In this document: in pieces, positions 1 through 5,827 of the stretch
How the letters are laid out: the number at the start of each line of letters is the position of its first letter
Numbering within the stretch: position 1 is the first letter of the stretch
Source of the DNA: an uncultured Methylobacter sp.
Lineage (GTDB): Bacteria; Pseudomonadota; Gammaproteobacteria; Methylococcales; Methylomonadaceae
NCBI GenBank assembly: GCA_903831545.1
Contig: CAIKYI010000326.1
Coordinates: forward strand, 1 to 10,438
Reading direction: 5' to 3'
Length of the DNA: 10,438 nucleotides
Notes under the pieces: generated by a model
Told to the model about the DNA's origin: nothing
The model's input: the letters and a program-made list of their open reading frames with translations, nothing else
The model's database searches: none
Translations under genes and position numbers: made by a program

Positions 1-43
1 GCAGTTCTTCAGCCTGCGTAGCGTTGATAAGCATTCTTTTCAT
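1..43 (-). CDS. rne: Ribonuclease E, N-terminal fragment (cut by left window edge)
   Basis: RNase E is the essential endoribonuclease of the RNA degradosome, which processes rRNA and tRNA and starts mRNA decay on the inner face of the membrane. Only the first 14 residues are present, read leftwards from an ATG at 43-41: MKRMLINATQAEEL. This matches the highly conserved start of gammaproteobacterial RNase E (E. coli begins MKRMLINATQQEEL). An AAGGA Shine-Dalgarno (minus strand, 55-51) sits 7 nt before the ATG and fixes the start. The divergent neighbour is rluC, the usual arrangement in gammaproteobacteria, which supports the call. In E. coli, RNase E autoregulates through its long 5' leader, and the structured region to the right could play that part here. 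RNase G (rng) starts differently, so I favour rne. The rest of the gene lies outside the window. Confidence 0.9.
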   Translation of the reverse strand, partial: MKRMLINATQAEEL

Positions 44-340
44 TCAATATTCCTTGTTGTTTCCTGCTCCATGGCTAGATTTTACTGAACAGACTGGATT
101 TGATCATTGTGTTTATGAAGGCGCTTATAAAACGGCTCTTCATAACTTAGTATTTACGGTTTTAATGAACCGTTTCTGCGTGTTCATTGTAGGTTACCCA
201 GCTTCATTTAGGTGAAGAGCATAGATAGTTGCACGGGCAGAGTCTAAGCAAATAAAAATTCTTTTTTCAGTCTTGGTTGTAAATTCCGTCTTAAACAGGA
301 GTAATAAATCGTTCGTCTAGGGTCGAACGATGAACCCGAA
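44..340 (-). promoter_or_regulatory. Probable long structured 5' leader of rne
   Basis: This gene-free stretch lies upstream of the rne start and would be its 5' untranslated region if transcription starts far upstream, as in E. coli, where the leader is about 360 nt and mediates RNase E autoregulation. Visible structure: an 8-bp perfect pairing GCTCTTCA (135-142) with TGAAGAGC (213-220) encloses a hairpin ACGGTT (156-161) / AACCGT (168-173) with a 6-nt loop. A further 8-bp inverted repeat lies at 308-331. A 5-bp CTTCA/TGAAG hairpin at 202-217 competes with the long-range pairing. I see no strong -35/-10 pair for rne on the minus strand, so the start of the leader is unknown. Its role is inferred from position and known rne biology, not shown. 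Confidence 0.45.
308..331. repeat. Perfect 8-bp inverted repeat between rne and rluC
   Basis: ATCGTTCG (308-315) and CGAACGAT (324-331) form a perfect inverted repeat around the 8-bp spacer TCTAGGGT. It could be a hairpin in the rne leader or in an rluC-side transcript, or a dyad operator in the divergent promoter region. No T-tract follows on either strand, so a simple intrinsic terminator is unlikely. Confidence 0.55.
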
Positions 341-538
341 AATCTTACAGTGATGATTTGGCGTGGTTATCCAACGCTTATTTAATCAACACTGAGAGTG
401 CTCAAAGGCAGTTTTAAAGCTAAAACCGCAGAGCAAAAGTATGTTTTTAGTAATAAAAACTGGCTTAATATAGCAATCTTATTGCGATACATCAATTTAA
501 AGAATCAATCATGGCAAGATGCTGGTATTATTTACGCT
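341..538. other. Upstream region of rluC without a supported gene
   Basis: The rluC frame stays open upstream to a GTG at 398, adding 47 codons, but that extension lacks any resemblance to RluC and goes past the normal length of the family. I read it as non-coding 5' region. A TAATAT at 468-473 could be a -10 box, but no good -35 is seen 16-18 bp before it. The stretch immediately upstream of the ATG at 539 has no clear Shine-Dalgarno. Confidence 0.4.
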
Positions 539-1498
539 ATGAATAGTGAAGAAAAACCCCTAACCCCAAAAGTTCAACAGCTCGAAATTACTGAAGAAAA
601 CTCCGATCAACGATTGGATAACTTTCTAATCTCGCTATTGAAAGGTGTACCTAAAAGCCGTATTTACCGAATTGTCCGTAAAGGTGAAGTGCGCGTCAAT
701 AAAGGTCGTGTCGATGTTAAGTATCGCTTGGTGGCCGGAGATATTGTTAGAATTCCACCTGTCAGAGTAGCCGAGCGTACAGAAGTATCATATGTACCCC
801 AAGGTTTGCAGGCGGCTTTGCAAGAAGGGATTTTATATGAAGATGATGGTTTTCTGGTGATAAACAAGCCGGCGGGCTTTGCTGTGCATGGTGGGAGCGG
901 TGTAAGTTCGGGTATTATCGAGGGATTGCGCCTGTTAAGACCTGAAGCGCATTTTTTGGAATTGGTGCATAGAATCGATAAAGATACCTCCGGTTGCCTT
1001 ATCATTGCCAAAAAACGCAGTGCTTTAAAGCTGTTACATGATCTATTTCGTGATAAAAATATCCAAAAAACATATCTGGCATTACTGGCGGGTCAATGGG
1101 GTCGTAAAAAGCTCATAGTCACGGCACCGTTGCTAAAAAATGTCAGTAAAGGTGGGGAGCGTATGGTTACAATCAGTCAGGCGGGTAAAGAGGCTGAAAC
1201 GCTATTCCGACGCCTGAAATTATTTAGTGACTCGACACTGGTTGAAGCCTCACCAAAAACCGGGCGCACTCATCAAATACGGGTTCATGCTGCAAGTCTG
1301 GGGCATGCCATAATTGGTGATGACCGTTATGGCAGAGATGATATTAACCTTAAATTTAAAGCTCGTGGTTATAAGCGTATGTTTTTGCATGCGGAAAAAT
1401 TAAAATTTCAACACCCTGTTACCGGGGAATCCTTAACAATTTTGGCGCCTTTGCCTCAGCAATTGGAAGATTTGTTAAAATATGAAGAACAGGTTTGA
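539..1498 (+). CDS. rluC: 23S rRNA pseudouridine synthase RluC
   Basis: In E. coli RluC converts uridines 955, 2504 and 2580 of 23S rRNA to pseudouridine in the cytoplasm. The protein from the ATG at 539 is 319 residues, the length of E. coli RluC. An N-terminal S4 RNA-binding domain (about residues 20-85) carries the stretch LKGVPKSRIYRIVRKGEVRV, nearly the E. coli sequence. The RluA-type catalytic domain follows, with VHRIDKDTSG holding the catalytic Asp147, and later TGRTHQIRVH, a core motif of the family. The frame is open to a GTG at 398, but the ATG at 539 gives the family start even though its ribosome binding site is weak. It is divergent from rne and overlaps the next gene by 17 bp, suggesting translational coupling. 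RluD or RluA are less likely because the KGVPKS and AVHGGSG motifs match RluC. Confidence 0.93.
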   Translation: MNSEEKPLTPKVQQLEITEENSDQRLDNFLISLLKGVPKSRIYRIVRKGEVRVNKGRVDVKYRLVAGDIVRIPPVRVAERTEVSYVPQGLQAALQEGILYEDDGFLVINKPAGFAVHGGSGVSSGIIEGLRLLRPEAHFLELVHRIDKDTSGCLIIAKKRSALKLLHDLFRDKNIQKTYLALLAGQWGRKKLIVTAPLLKNVSKGGERMVTISQAGKEAETLFRRLKLFSDSTLVEASPKTGRTHQIRVHAASLGHAIIGDDRYGRDDINLKFKARGYKRMFLHAEKLKFQHPVTGESLTILAPLPQQLEDLLKYEEQV

Positions 1499-2135
1499 TT
1501 TAATTGTTTTTGACTGGGATGGCACGCTGATTGATTCCATAGACGGGATCGTAAATTGTCTGCAAACTGCTGCAAAGCACTGTGGATGTGTTATTCCCGA
1601 ATCTCAGGCAGCAAAAGACGTAATAGGCCTTAGTATTTCAAACGCTTGTAGCAAGCTGTTTCCCGAAGCCGATCAAGAAACAGTAACAATGTTATCAGTC
1701 AGTTATCAGCAAGCTTATTTATCCCGGCAAATTGGCAGGCAAGATTTATTTCAGGATGTGTATGAGATGTTGGTGGACTTGAAACAGGCTGGTTATCAAC
1801 TGGCTGTTGCTACGGGCAAAACCAGGGCAGGTTTGCAACATGCTTTACAGTCTACCGGAACAGAAGATCTGTTCGATATTACCCGTTGTTCCGATGAGAC
1901 CGCCTCCAAACCAGATCCTCGTATGTTGCACGAGATTATTCAATATACCAATGTCGCATATGAACGGACTTTGATGCTGGGTGATTCCAGTCATGACTTG
2001 CAAATGGCAATGAATGCACAAATATCGTCCATTGGTGTGTTATGCGGAGCGCACCCTGAAGATATCTTGCAACAATTCTCTCCGTTGCTGTGTTTACAGC
2101 AGCCAGCGGAATTACTGAATATTATTAGAGGCTAA
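1482..2135 (+). CDS. HAD-superfamily phosphatase (phosphoglycolate phosphatase-like)
   Basis: A 217-residue soluble HAD hydrolase with all the class motifs: motif I DWDGT with nucleophile Asp11 and acid/base Asp13; motif II threonine in ATGK (Thr111); motif III lysine in SKPDP (Lys143); and motif IV GDSSHD with Asp168 and Asp172 for magnesium. A helical cap of about 70 residues follows motif I, as in the Gph/PGMB (subfamily IA) group. The start lies inside rluC, with a GGAAG about 12 nt upstream as a weak ribosome binding site. The same gene occurs between rluC and sppA in Pseudomonas and related gammaproteobacteria. The substrate cannot be read from the sequence; phosphoglycolate or another small phosphate ester is a family-level guess. 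I leave the symbol empty because true gph usually lies elsewhere. Confidence 0.88.
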   Translation: MKNRFDLIVFDWDGTLIDSIDGIVNCLQTAAKHCGCVIPESQAAKDVIGLSISNACSKLFPEADQETVTMLSVSYQQAYLSRQIGRQDLFQDVYEMLVDLKQAGYQLAVATGKTRAGLQHALQSTGTEDLFDITRCSDETASKPDPRMLHEIIQYTNVAYERTLMLGDSSHDLQMAMNAQISSIGVLCGAHPEDILQQFSPLLCLQQPAELLNIIRG

Positions 2136-2141
2136 CAAGTC

Positions 2142-3107
2142 ATGGAAAATCAGAACAAACCGGAAATTATCAACACGGCCGGATGGGAGCGTGAGGTAAT
2201 TGAAAAGCTGGCTTTAGCTGCAGTCACTGAGCAAACTCGCGCACGGCGTTGGGGCGTATTTTTTAAGAGCTTGATGTTTGTGTATTTGCTTGCAGTATTT
2301 GGCGTGGCCATGTACCCAAAGCTTAGTCAGAACATTGGTGCTGACAGTAAAGATCATACCGCCATTGTTGATGTGGTTGGTGTGATTGCCGAAGATAAAG
2401 AAGCTAATGCCGCCAGCATTATCGAAAGCTTAAGAAGTGCCGTAAAAGATGAACATACCAAAGGCATTATTTTGCACGCAAATTCGCCGGGTGGTAGTCC
2501 TGTTCAGTCGTCTTATGTCTATGAGGAAATCAGGAAAATTAAAAAAGAACATCCCAGCTTGCCAATTTATGCAGTGGTCAGTGATATGTGTGCCTCCGGG
2601 TGTTACTTCATTGTTGCCGCCAGTGACAAAATATTTGTTAATCCCTCCAGTTTAGTTGGCTCGATAGGCGTGCTAATGGATGGTTTTGGTTTTGTTGACG
2701 TCATGCAAAAACTTGGTATAGAGCGTCGGTTGCTGACAGCAGGTACACATAAAGCCATGCTTGACCCATTTTCGCCGCCTAAAGTCGATGAAACGCAATA
2801 CATGAAAAGTCTATTGGACCAGGTACACCAGCAGTTTATAGCAGCAGTTAAAGCCGGGCGAGGCGACCGACTTAAAGAAAATCCAGACATGTTTTCCGGA
2901 CTGGTTTGGACGGGTGAAGAAGGCTTGAAGCTCGGTATTGTTGATGGGATCAGCAACCAGGACGCAGTTGCCAAAGATCTCATAGGCGCAGAAAAACTGG
3001 TTGATTTTAGTCAGCAGGAGCAATTGCTTGATAAAATTGCCGGGAAACTTGGCGCATCATTCGGACATGAGCTGGGCAGTATGATTCAGGGCTGGTCTTT
3101 ACGTTAG
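2142..3107 (+). CDS. sppA: Signal peptide peptidase SppA, short S49 family form
   Basis: A membrane-anchored S49 serine protease that degrades cleaved signal peptides in or near the inner membrane. At 321 residues it is the short single-domain form, not the about 618-residue tandem form of E. coli. A cytoplasmic N-terminus of about 40 residues rich in charged residues precedes one membrane segment (about 42-58). The S49 domain follows, with HANSPGGSP (112-120), nucleophile Ser152 in MCASGCYF, and the general base Lys204 in GTHKAMLDPF. Both positions fit the Ser/Lys dyad known from Bacillus SppA. An AGAGG sits 10 nt before the start, and the gene begins 6 bp after the phosphatase stop, so it is very likely cotranscribed with rluC. 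SohB is the alternative, but spacing, length and context fit the rluC-linked SppA of Pseudomonas. Confidence 0.9.
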   Translation: MENQNKPEIINTAGWEREVIEKLALAAVTEQTRARRWGVFFKSLMFVYLLAVFGVAMYPKLSQNIGADSKDHTAIVDVVGVIAEDKEANAASIIESLRSAVKDEHTKGIILHANSPGGSPVQSSYVYEEIRKIKKEHPSLPIYAVVSDMCASGCYFIVAASDKIFVNPSSLVGSIGVLMDGFGFVDVMQKLGIERRLLTAGTHKAMLDPFSPPKVDETQYMKSLLDQVHQQFIAAVKAGRGDRLKENPDMFSGLVWTGEEGLKLGIVDGISNQDAVAKDLIGAEKLVDFSQQEQLLDKIAGKLGASFGHELGSMIQGWSLR

Positions 3108-3188
3108 AATTTTAGGGTGCCTTTTTTATAAGGATTAGTTATAGAGTTGGCTTGGTGTATTTTTGGTTTGTATCATTCTGGATTACGC

Positions 3189-3443
3189 ATGAGAAGTTTG
3201 CTTAAAGTTGTTTTTGTGGTCTTGTTATTCTCCAATAGCAGTTTTGCTGAGCAAAATAGCGTGGCTAGTATCAGTCTTGATGAGGCAACCAAACAGATAA
3301 TCGAAGGAACTTATAATAAGGTACTTGAGGCCCATGCCGAAACGATTGATGGTAAAACTGTTTATGTTATAAAGGTTTTGACGCCTGATGGTCGTATCCA
3401 TTATTACAAAATTGATGCCGAAACCGGTCAATTAGTCAGTTAA
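3189..3443 (+). CDS. Small exported PepSY-domain protein
   Basis: From the ATG at 3189 the protein has 84 residues. Residues 1-20 form a signal peptide (MRS, a hydrophobic run, then SSFA before Glu21), so it should be periplasmic. The rest is one PepSY domain: ISLDEATKQI at its start, a central strand with DGKTVYVIKVL, and the C-terminal YYKIDAETGQLVS that is typical of the family. The frame extends to a TTG at 3147, but the ATG places the signal peptide correctly. Only a weak TGGA precedes it. The response regulator starts 18 bp downstream. PepSY proteins are often encoded beside PhoP/PhoQ-like systems, where they may modulate sensing or be a regulated output; which applies here is not shown. 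The 81 bp gap after sppA may hold a promoter (TATAAG at 3127-3132, poor -35). Confidence 0.85.
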   Translation: MRSLLKVVFVVLLFSNSSFAEQNSVASISLDEATKQIIEGTYNKVLEAHAETIDGKTVYVIKVLTPDGRIHYYKIDAETGQLVS

Positions 3444-3461
3444 CCTGTATAGTTAAATTAA

Positions 3462-4139
3462 ATGCGTATTTTAATTGTTGAAGATGAAGTAAAGCTCTGC
3501 GAACAAATTCATGACTTTTTCGCGGAAAAAGGTTTTGCCGTGGACACCGCACACACCGGTCGTGACGGCTATTACATGGGCAAGGAATATCCGATTGATG
3601 CTGCCGTTATCGATATTGGCTTGCCTGATTTTTCGGGTATTGAACTGATTAAGAGTTTGCGTAAAGATAAAATCAGGGTTCCTATCCTGATTCTAACAGC
3701 TCGTAGTCGATGGCAGGAAAAAGTAGAGGGCCTGGAAGCCGGGGCTGATGATTATTTGGTTAAACCTTTTCATTATGAAGAGTTGTTGGCCAGAGTGAAT
3801 GCCTTGATAAGAAGGTCTGCCGGGCAAGCTCATCCTGTATTAACGCATGACAATATCGAGTTGGATACTGTGGCGCAAGAAGTCAAGGTATCCGGAGTCA
3901 CTCTCGAATTAACGGCTTACGAATATAAGGTGCTCGAATACCTGATGTTTCGGAAGGGTGAAGTGGTATCAAAATCCGTTTTGACTGCGCATATTTATGA
4001 TGAAGATTTTGAACGTGACAGTAACGTTCTAGAGGTCTTTATTGGTCGCTTAAGAAAGAAACTCGATCCCGATGGTTCACGTAAACCCATTGAAACTTTA
4101 CGTGGACGGGGCTATTTGATTTCCGGGCCGACTGAGTGA
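3462..4139 (+). CDS. OmpR/PhoP-family response regulator
   Basis: A 225-residue DNA-binding regulator activated by phosphorylation. The receiver domain (about 1-115) has the acidic pair Glu7/Asp8, phosphoacceptor Asp51 in VIDIGLPD, Thr79 in LTA and Lys101 in VKPFHYEELLAR. The linker leads to a C-terminal winged helix (about 128-222) with ELTAYEYKVLEYL and the recognition region SNVLEVFIGRLRKKL, ending RGRGYLI. The stretch LTARSRWQEKVEGLEAGADD is particularly close to PhoP. It lies between a PepSY gene and a PhoQ-like kinase, which makes the pairing clear, but the regulated genes and signal are unknown, so I do not assign phoP outright. No Shine-Dalgarno is visible before the ATG; the preceding bases are TA-rich, so translation may depend on coupling with the PepSY gene. 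Confidence 0.93.
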   Translation: MRILIVEDEVKLCEQIHDFFAEKGFAVDTAHTGRDGYYMGKEYPIDAAVIDIGLPDFSGIELIKSLRKDKIRVPILILTARSRWQEKVEGLEAGADDYLVKPFHYEELLARVNALIRRSAGQAHPVLTHDNIELDTVAQEVKVSGVTLELTAYEYKVLEYLMFRKGEVVSKSVLTAHIYDEDFERDSNVLEVFIGRLRKKLDPDGSRKPIETLRGRGYLISGPTE

Positions 4140-4331
4140 TTTGATTCATCGCCAAATATTTGCAAACAGGTAATTAAAAGATCAGTCTTTATCAAGAAGG
4201 CACGAAGAGCGACAAAAAAATCGATTTCACCTTGTAGGCTCCCCGACTTCGTGCCTTGATACACACTTCATGATGTTTTTTCATTTTCTTGGTTGGATTA
4301 CCAAGCTCATCTGGATATTTATTAAGTCTTA
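4140..4331. other. Spacer between response regulator and kinase with hairpins
   Basis: Regulator and kinase genes of such pairs usually overlap or nearly touch, but here 192 bp separate them. The spacer contains no ORF. It holds a long inverted repeat (4191-4260, listed separately) and a 6-bp perfect hairpin CTTGGT (4288-4293) / ACCAAG (4300-4305) ending 26 bp before the kinase start. A T6 run at 4276-4281 begins 15 nt after the large stem, too far for a standard terminator. The spacer could be a decayed mobile repeat, an RNA element tuning kinase expression, or a separate kinase promoter region. Confidence 0.6.
4191..4260. repeat. Long imperfect inverted repeat (hairpin)
   Basis: AAGGCACGAAG (4197-4207) pairs perfectly with CTTCGTGCCTT (4247-4257). 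With a 3-nt bulge on the left arm the pairing extends to 14 bp (ATCAA plus GGCACGAAG on the left against CTTCGTGCCTTGAT on the right). The 39-nt loop includes an A7 run. The size and position suggest a REP/MITE-like palindromic unit or an intra-operon RNA stem. No other full copy occurs in this window. Confidence 0.6.
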
Positions 4332-5675
4332 ATGCAAATCAAATCCTTAAGTTATCGCTTGTTTTTTTCTGCAGGTTTAGTGCTTGCCGCTTTCTTTGCG
4401 TTGGTTTCGGTAGTGCTTGAACAGGGCTTTCGGGAAAGTGCCGAACAGGCTTTACAAGAAAAGTTACAGGTTTATGTGTATTCTCTATTATCGGTTGCCG
4501 AACTCAAAGACACAGGTGATTTGAGCATGCCGGTTAGTTTGCCTGAACCACAATTTGCTACACCTGGTTCCGGTCTATATAGTTTTATACATCTTTCAAA
4601 AAAGAAGTTGCTTTGGCGATCTCCCTCAGCCATTGGCCTCCAGGTTACACTGCCTCCGGAATTACCCCCCGGTAATTTTGCGTTTTTATTGACCGAACAA
4701 GGTCGTTATGCCTTGCATTATGCGGTCATCTGGAAAAATGCTGCAGGTGTTGAGCATGAATATATTTTTACCGTGACTGAAGATGCCCAGTTTGTCAGTA
4801 ACCAGGTTGAACGTTTCAGAAAAACCTTAAGGGGCTGGTTGTTGGCGCTTGGTTTGGTTTTGATATTGATTCAGTTGATTTTGTTACGCTGGAGCTTAAA
4901 ACCTTTACGGATTATCGTTAAAGATCTCACGGCAATAGAGCAAGGGGATAAAACCCATCTAGATGGTAACTATGCAACCGAACTTAAAGGTTTGGCAGGT
5001 AATCTTAACGCCTTTATTAACAGTGAGCGTGCGCATCTTGAACGTTATCGCAATGCGTTGGCTGATTTAGCCCACAGTCTGAAAACACCCTTGTCAATAT
5101 TACGTGGTTACGCCGAATCGTTCAGTGCAAACAATGAGTCGGTAAAAGAACAGATTCTCCGCATGGACGAAATCATAGAGTATCAATTACAGCGTGCTGC
5201 GGCCAAAGGCCAGCATAAATCGACCCGAACATTGGATTTAACTCAGGTTATAAATAAAATAAGTGTCTCACTAAATAAAGTTTATTTTAATAAAAGTATA
5301 ACGTTCGATTTGCTTATGCCTGTACAAAGCCTTATTTATTATGAAGACGGTGATCTGTATGAAATTGCGGGTAATCTTATGGATAATGCCTGCAAGTGGT
5401 GTCAGGATACGGTAAAAATCACTATTACCCTGAAGGCGCGCAAAGGTAGGAGAGAATATGCGGTCTTGCTGCAAGTTGAAGATGATGGCCCTGGCATTCC
5501 TCCGGGTAAACTGGCTGAAATTTTAAAAAGAGGTGTTCGGGCGGACGAAAATATTCACGGTCACGGTATAGGTATGGCTGTCGTTTATGAGTTGGTCGGG
5601 TTGTTGGGCGGCGTTTTGGAGGGTAAAAAGAGTGATACCTTGGGCGGTATGAGATGGGATGTTTATTTGCCGTAA
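4332..5675 (+). CDS. PhoQ-like sensor histidine kinase
   Basis: A 447-residue inner-membrane kinase. Membrane segments at about 9-29 and 168-187 bound a periplasmic sensor region of about 135 residues. A HAMP-like linker (about 188-240) is followed by the H-box LADLAHSLKTPLS with phosphorylated His248, the N-box GNLMDNACKW (Asn352), G1 box VEDDGPGIP (Asp384/Asp385) and G2 box GHGIGMAVV (410-418). The AHSLKTP and DNACKWC motifs are close to PhoQ of enterics. The PhoQ acidic cluster that binds divalent cations and peptides is not visible in the sensor region, so the signal may differ. Its partner is the regulator ending 192 bp upstream. No clear Shine-Dalgarno precedes the ATG at 4332. The gene faces the sbcC-like gene tail to tail. 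Confidence 0.92.
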   Translation: MQIKSLSYRLFFSAGLVLAAFFALVSVVLEQGFRESAEQALQEKLQVYVYSLLSVAELKDTGDLSMPVSLPEPQFATPGSGLYSFIHLSKKKLLWRSPSAIGLQVTLPPELPPGNFAFLLTEQGRYALHYAVIWKNAAGVEHEYIFTVTEDAQFVSNQVERFRKTLRGWLLALGLVLILIQLILLRWSLKPLRIIVKDLTAIEQGDKTHLDGNYATELKGLAGNLNAFINSERAHLERYRNALADLAHSLKTPLSILRGYAESFSANNESVKEQILRMDEIIEYQLQRAAAKGQHKSTRTLDLTQVINKISVSLNKVYFNKSITFDLLMPVQSLIYYEDGDLYEIAGNLMDNACKWCQDTVKITITLKARKGRREYAVLLQVEDDGPGIPPGKLAEILKRGVRADENIHGHGIGMAVVYELVGLLGGVLEGKKSDTLGGMRWDVYLP

Positions 5676-5719
5676 AAATAATAGGACGTTATAACGAGAA
5701 TTCAAAAGTATATGTCTAT

Positions 5720-5748
5720 AAAAAACTTCCCCTAAATTCATTTGAGGG
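5720..5748 (-). terminator. Possible intrinsic terminator of the sbcC-like gene
   Basis: Read on the minus strand, CCCTCAAA and TTTAGGGG pair around a TGAA loop (stem 5748-5729, with one C-A mismatch and one T-G wobble), followed by AAG and a T6 run (5725-5720). It lies about 80 bp beyond the sbcC stop in the convergent gap. The imperfect stem keeps confidence moderate. On the plus strand no equally good terminator for the kinase is seen; a 4-bp AAGT/ACTT stem at 5770-5782 before a T-run is weak. Confidence 0.4.
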
Positions 5749-5827
5749 ATTGTATTTATTCGCAGCTACAAGTATTAAACTTTTTTATTCACCACGAAAT
5801 TTTTGCAGCTAACTGTCTCTTTCCTGA

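Noticed and set aside
24..215. 63-codon plus-strand frame near the left edge
   Set aside because: It overlaps the rne start and the presumed leader, has no recognisable domain and no ribosome binding site.
398..538. In-frame 47-codon upstream extension of rluC from a GTG
   Set aside because: The extension has no family resemblance, and the ATG at 539 gives exactly the E. coli RluC length; the extension reads as non-coding AT-rich DNA.
2603..3023. Minus-strand frames of 70-126 codons opposite sppA
   Set aside because: They lie wholly within the well-supported sppA gene and show no domain.
5787..5797. TTCACCACGAA resembling fragments of a common dispersed CACGAAG repeat, with similar bases near 4200
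   Set aside because: The shared stretch is only about 6-7 bases, too short to call a repeat family from this window.
5762..5811. Two GCAGCTA copies in the convergent gap
   Set aside because: A 7-bp direct repeat 43 bp apart with no other structure is within chance.
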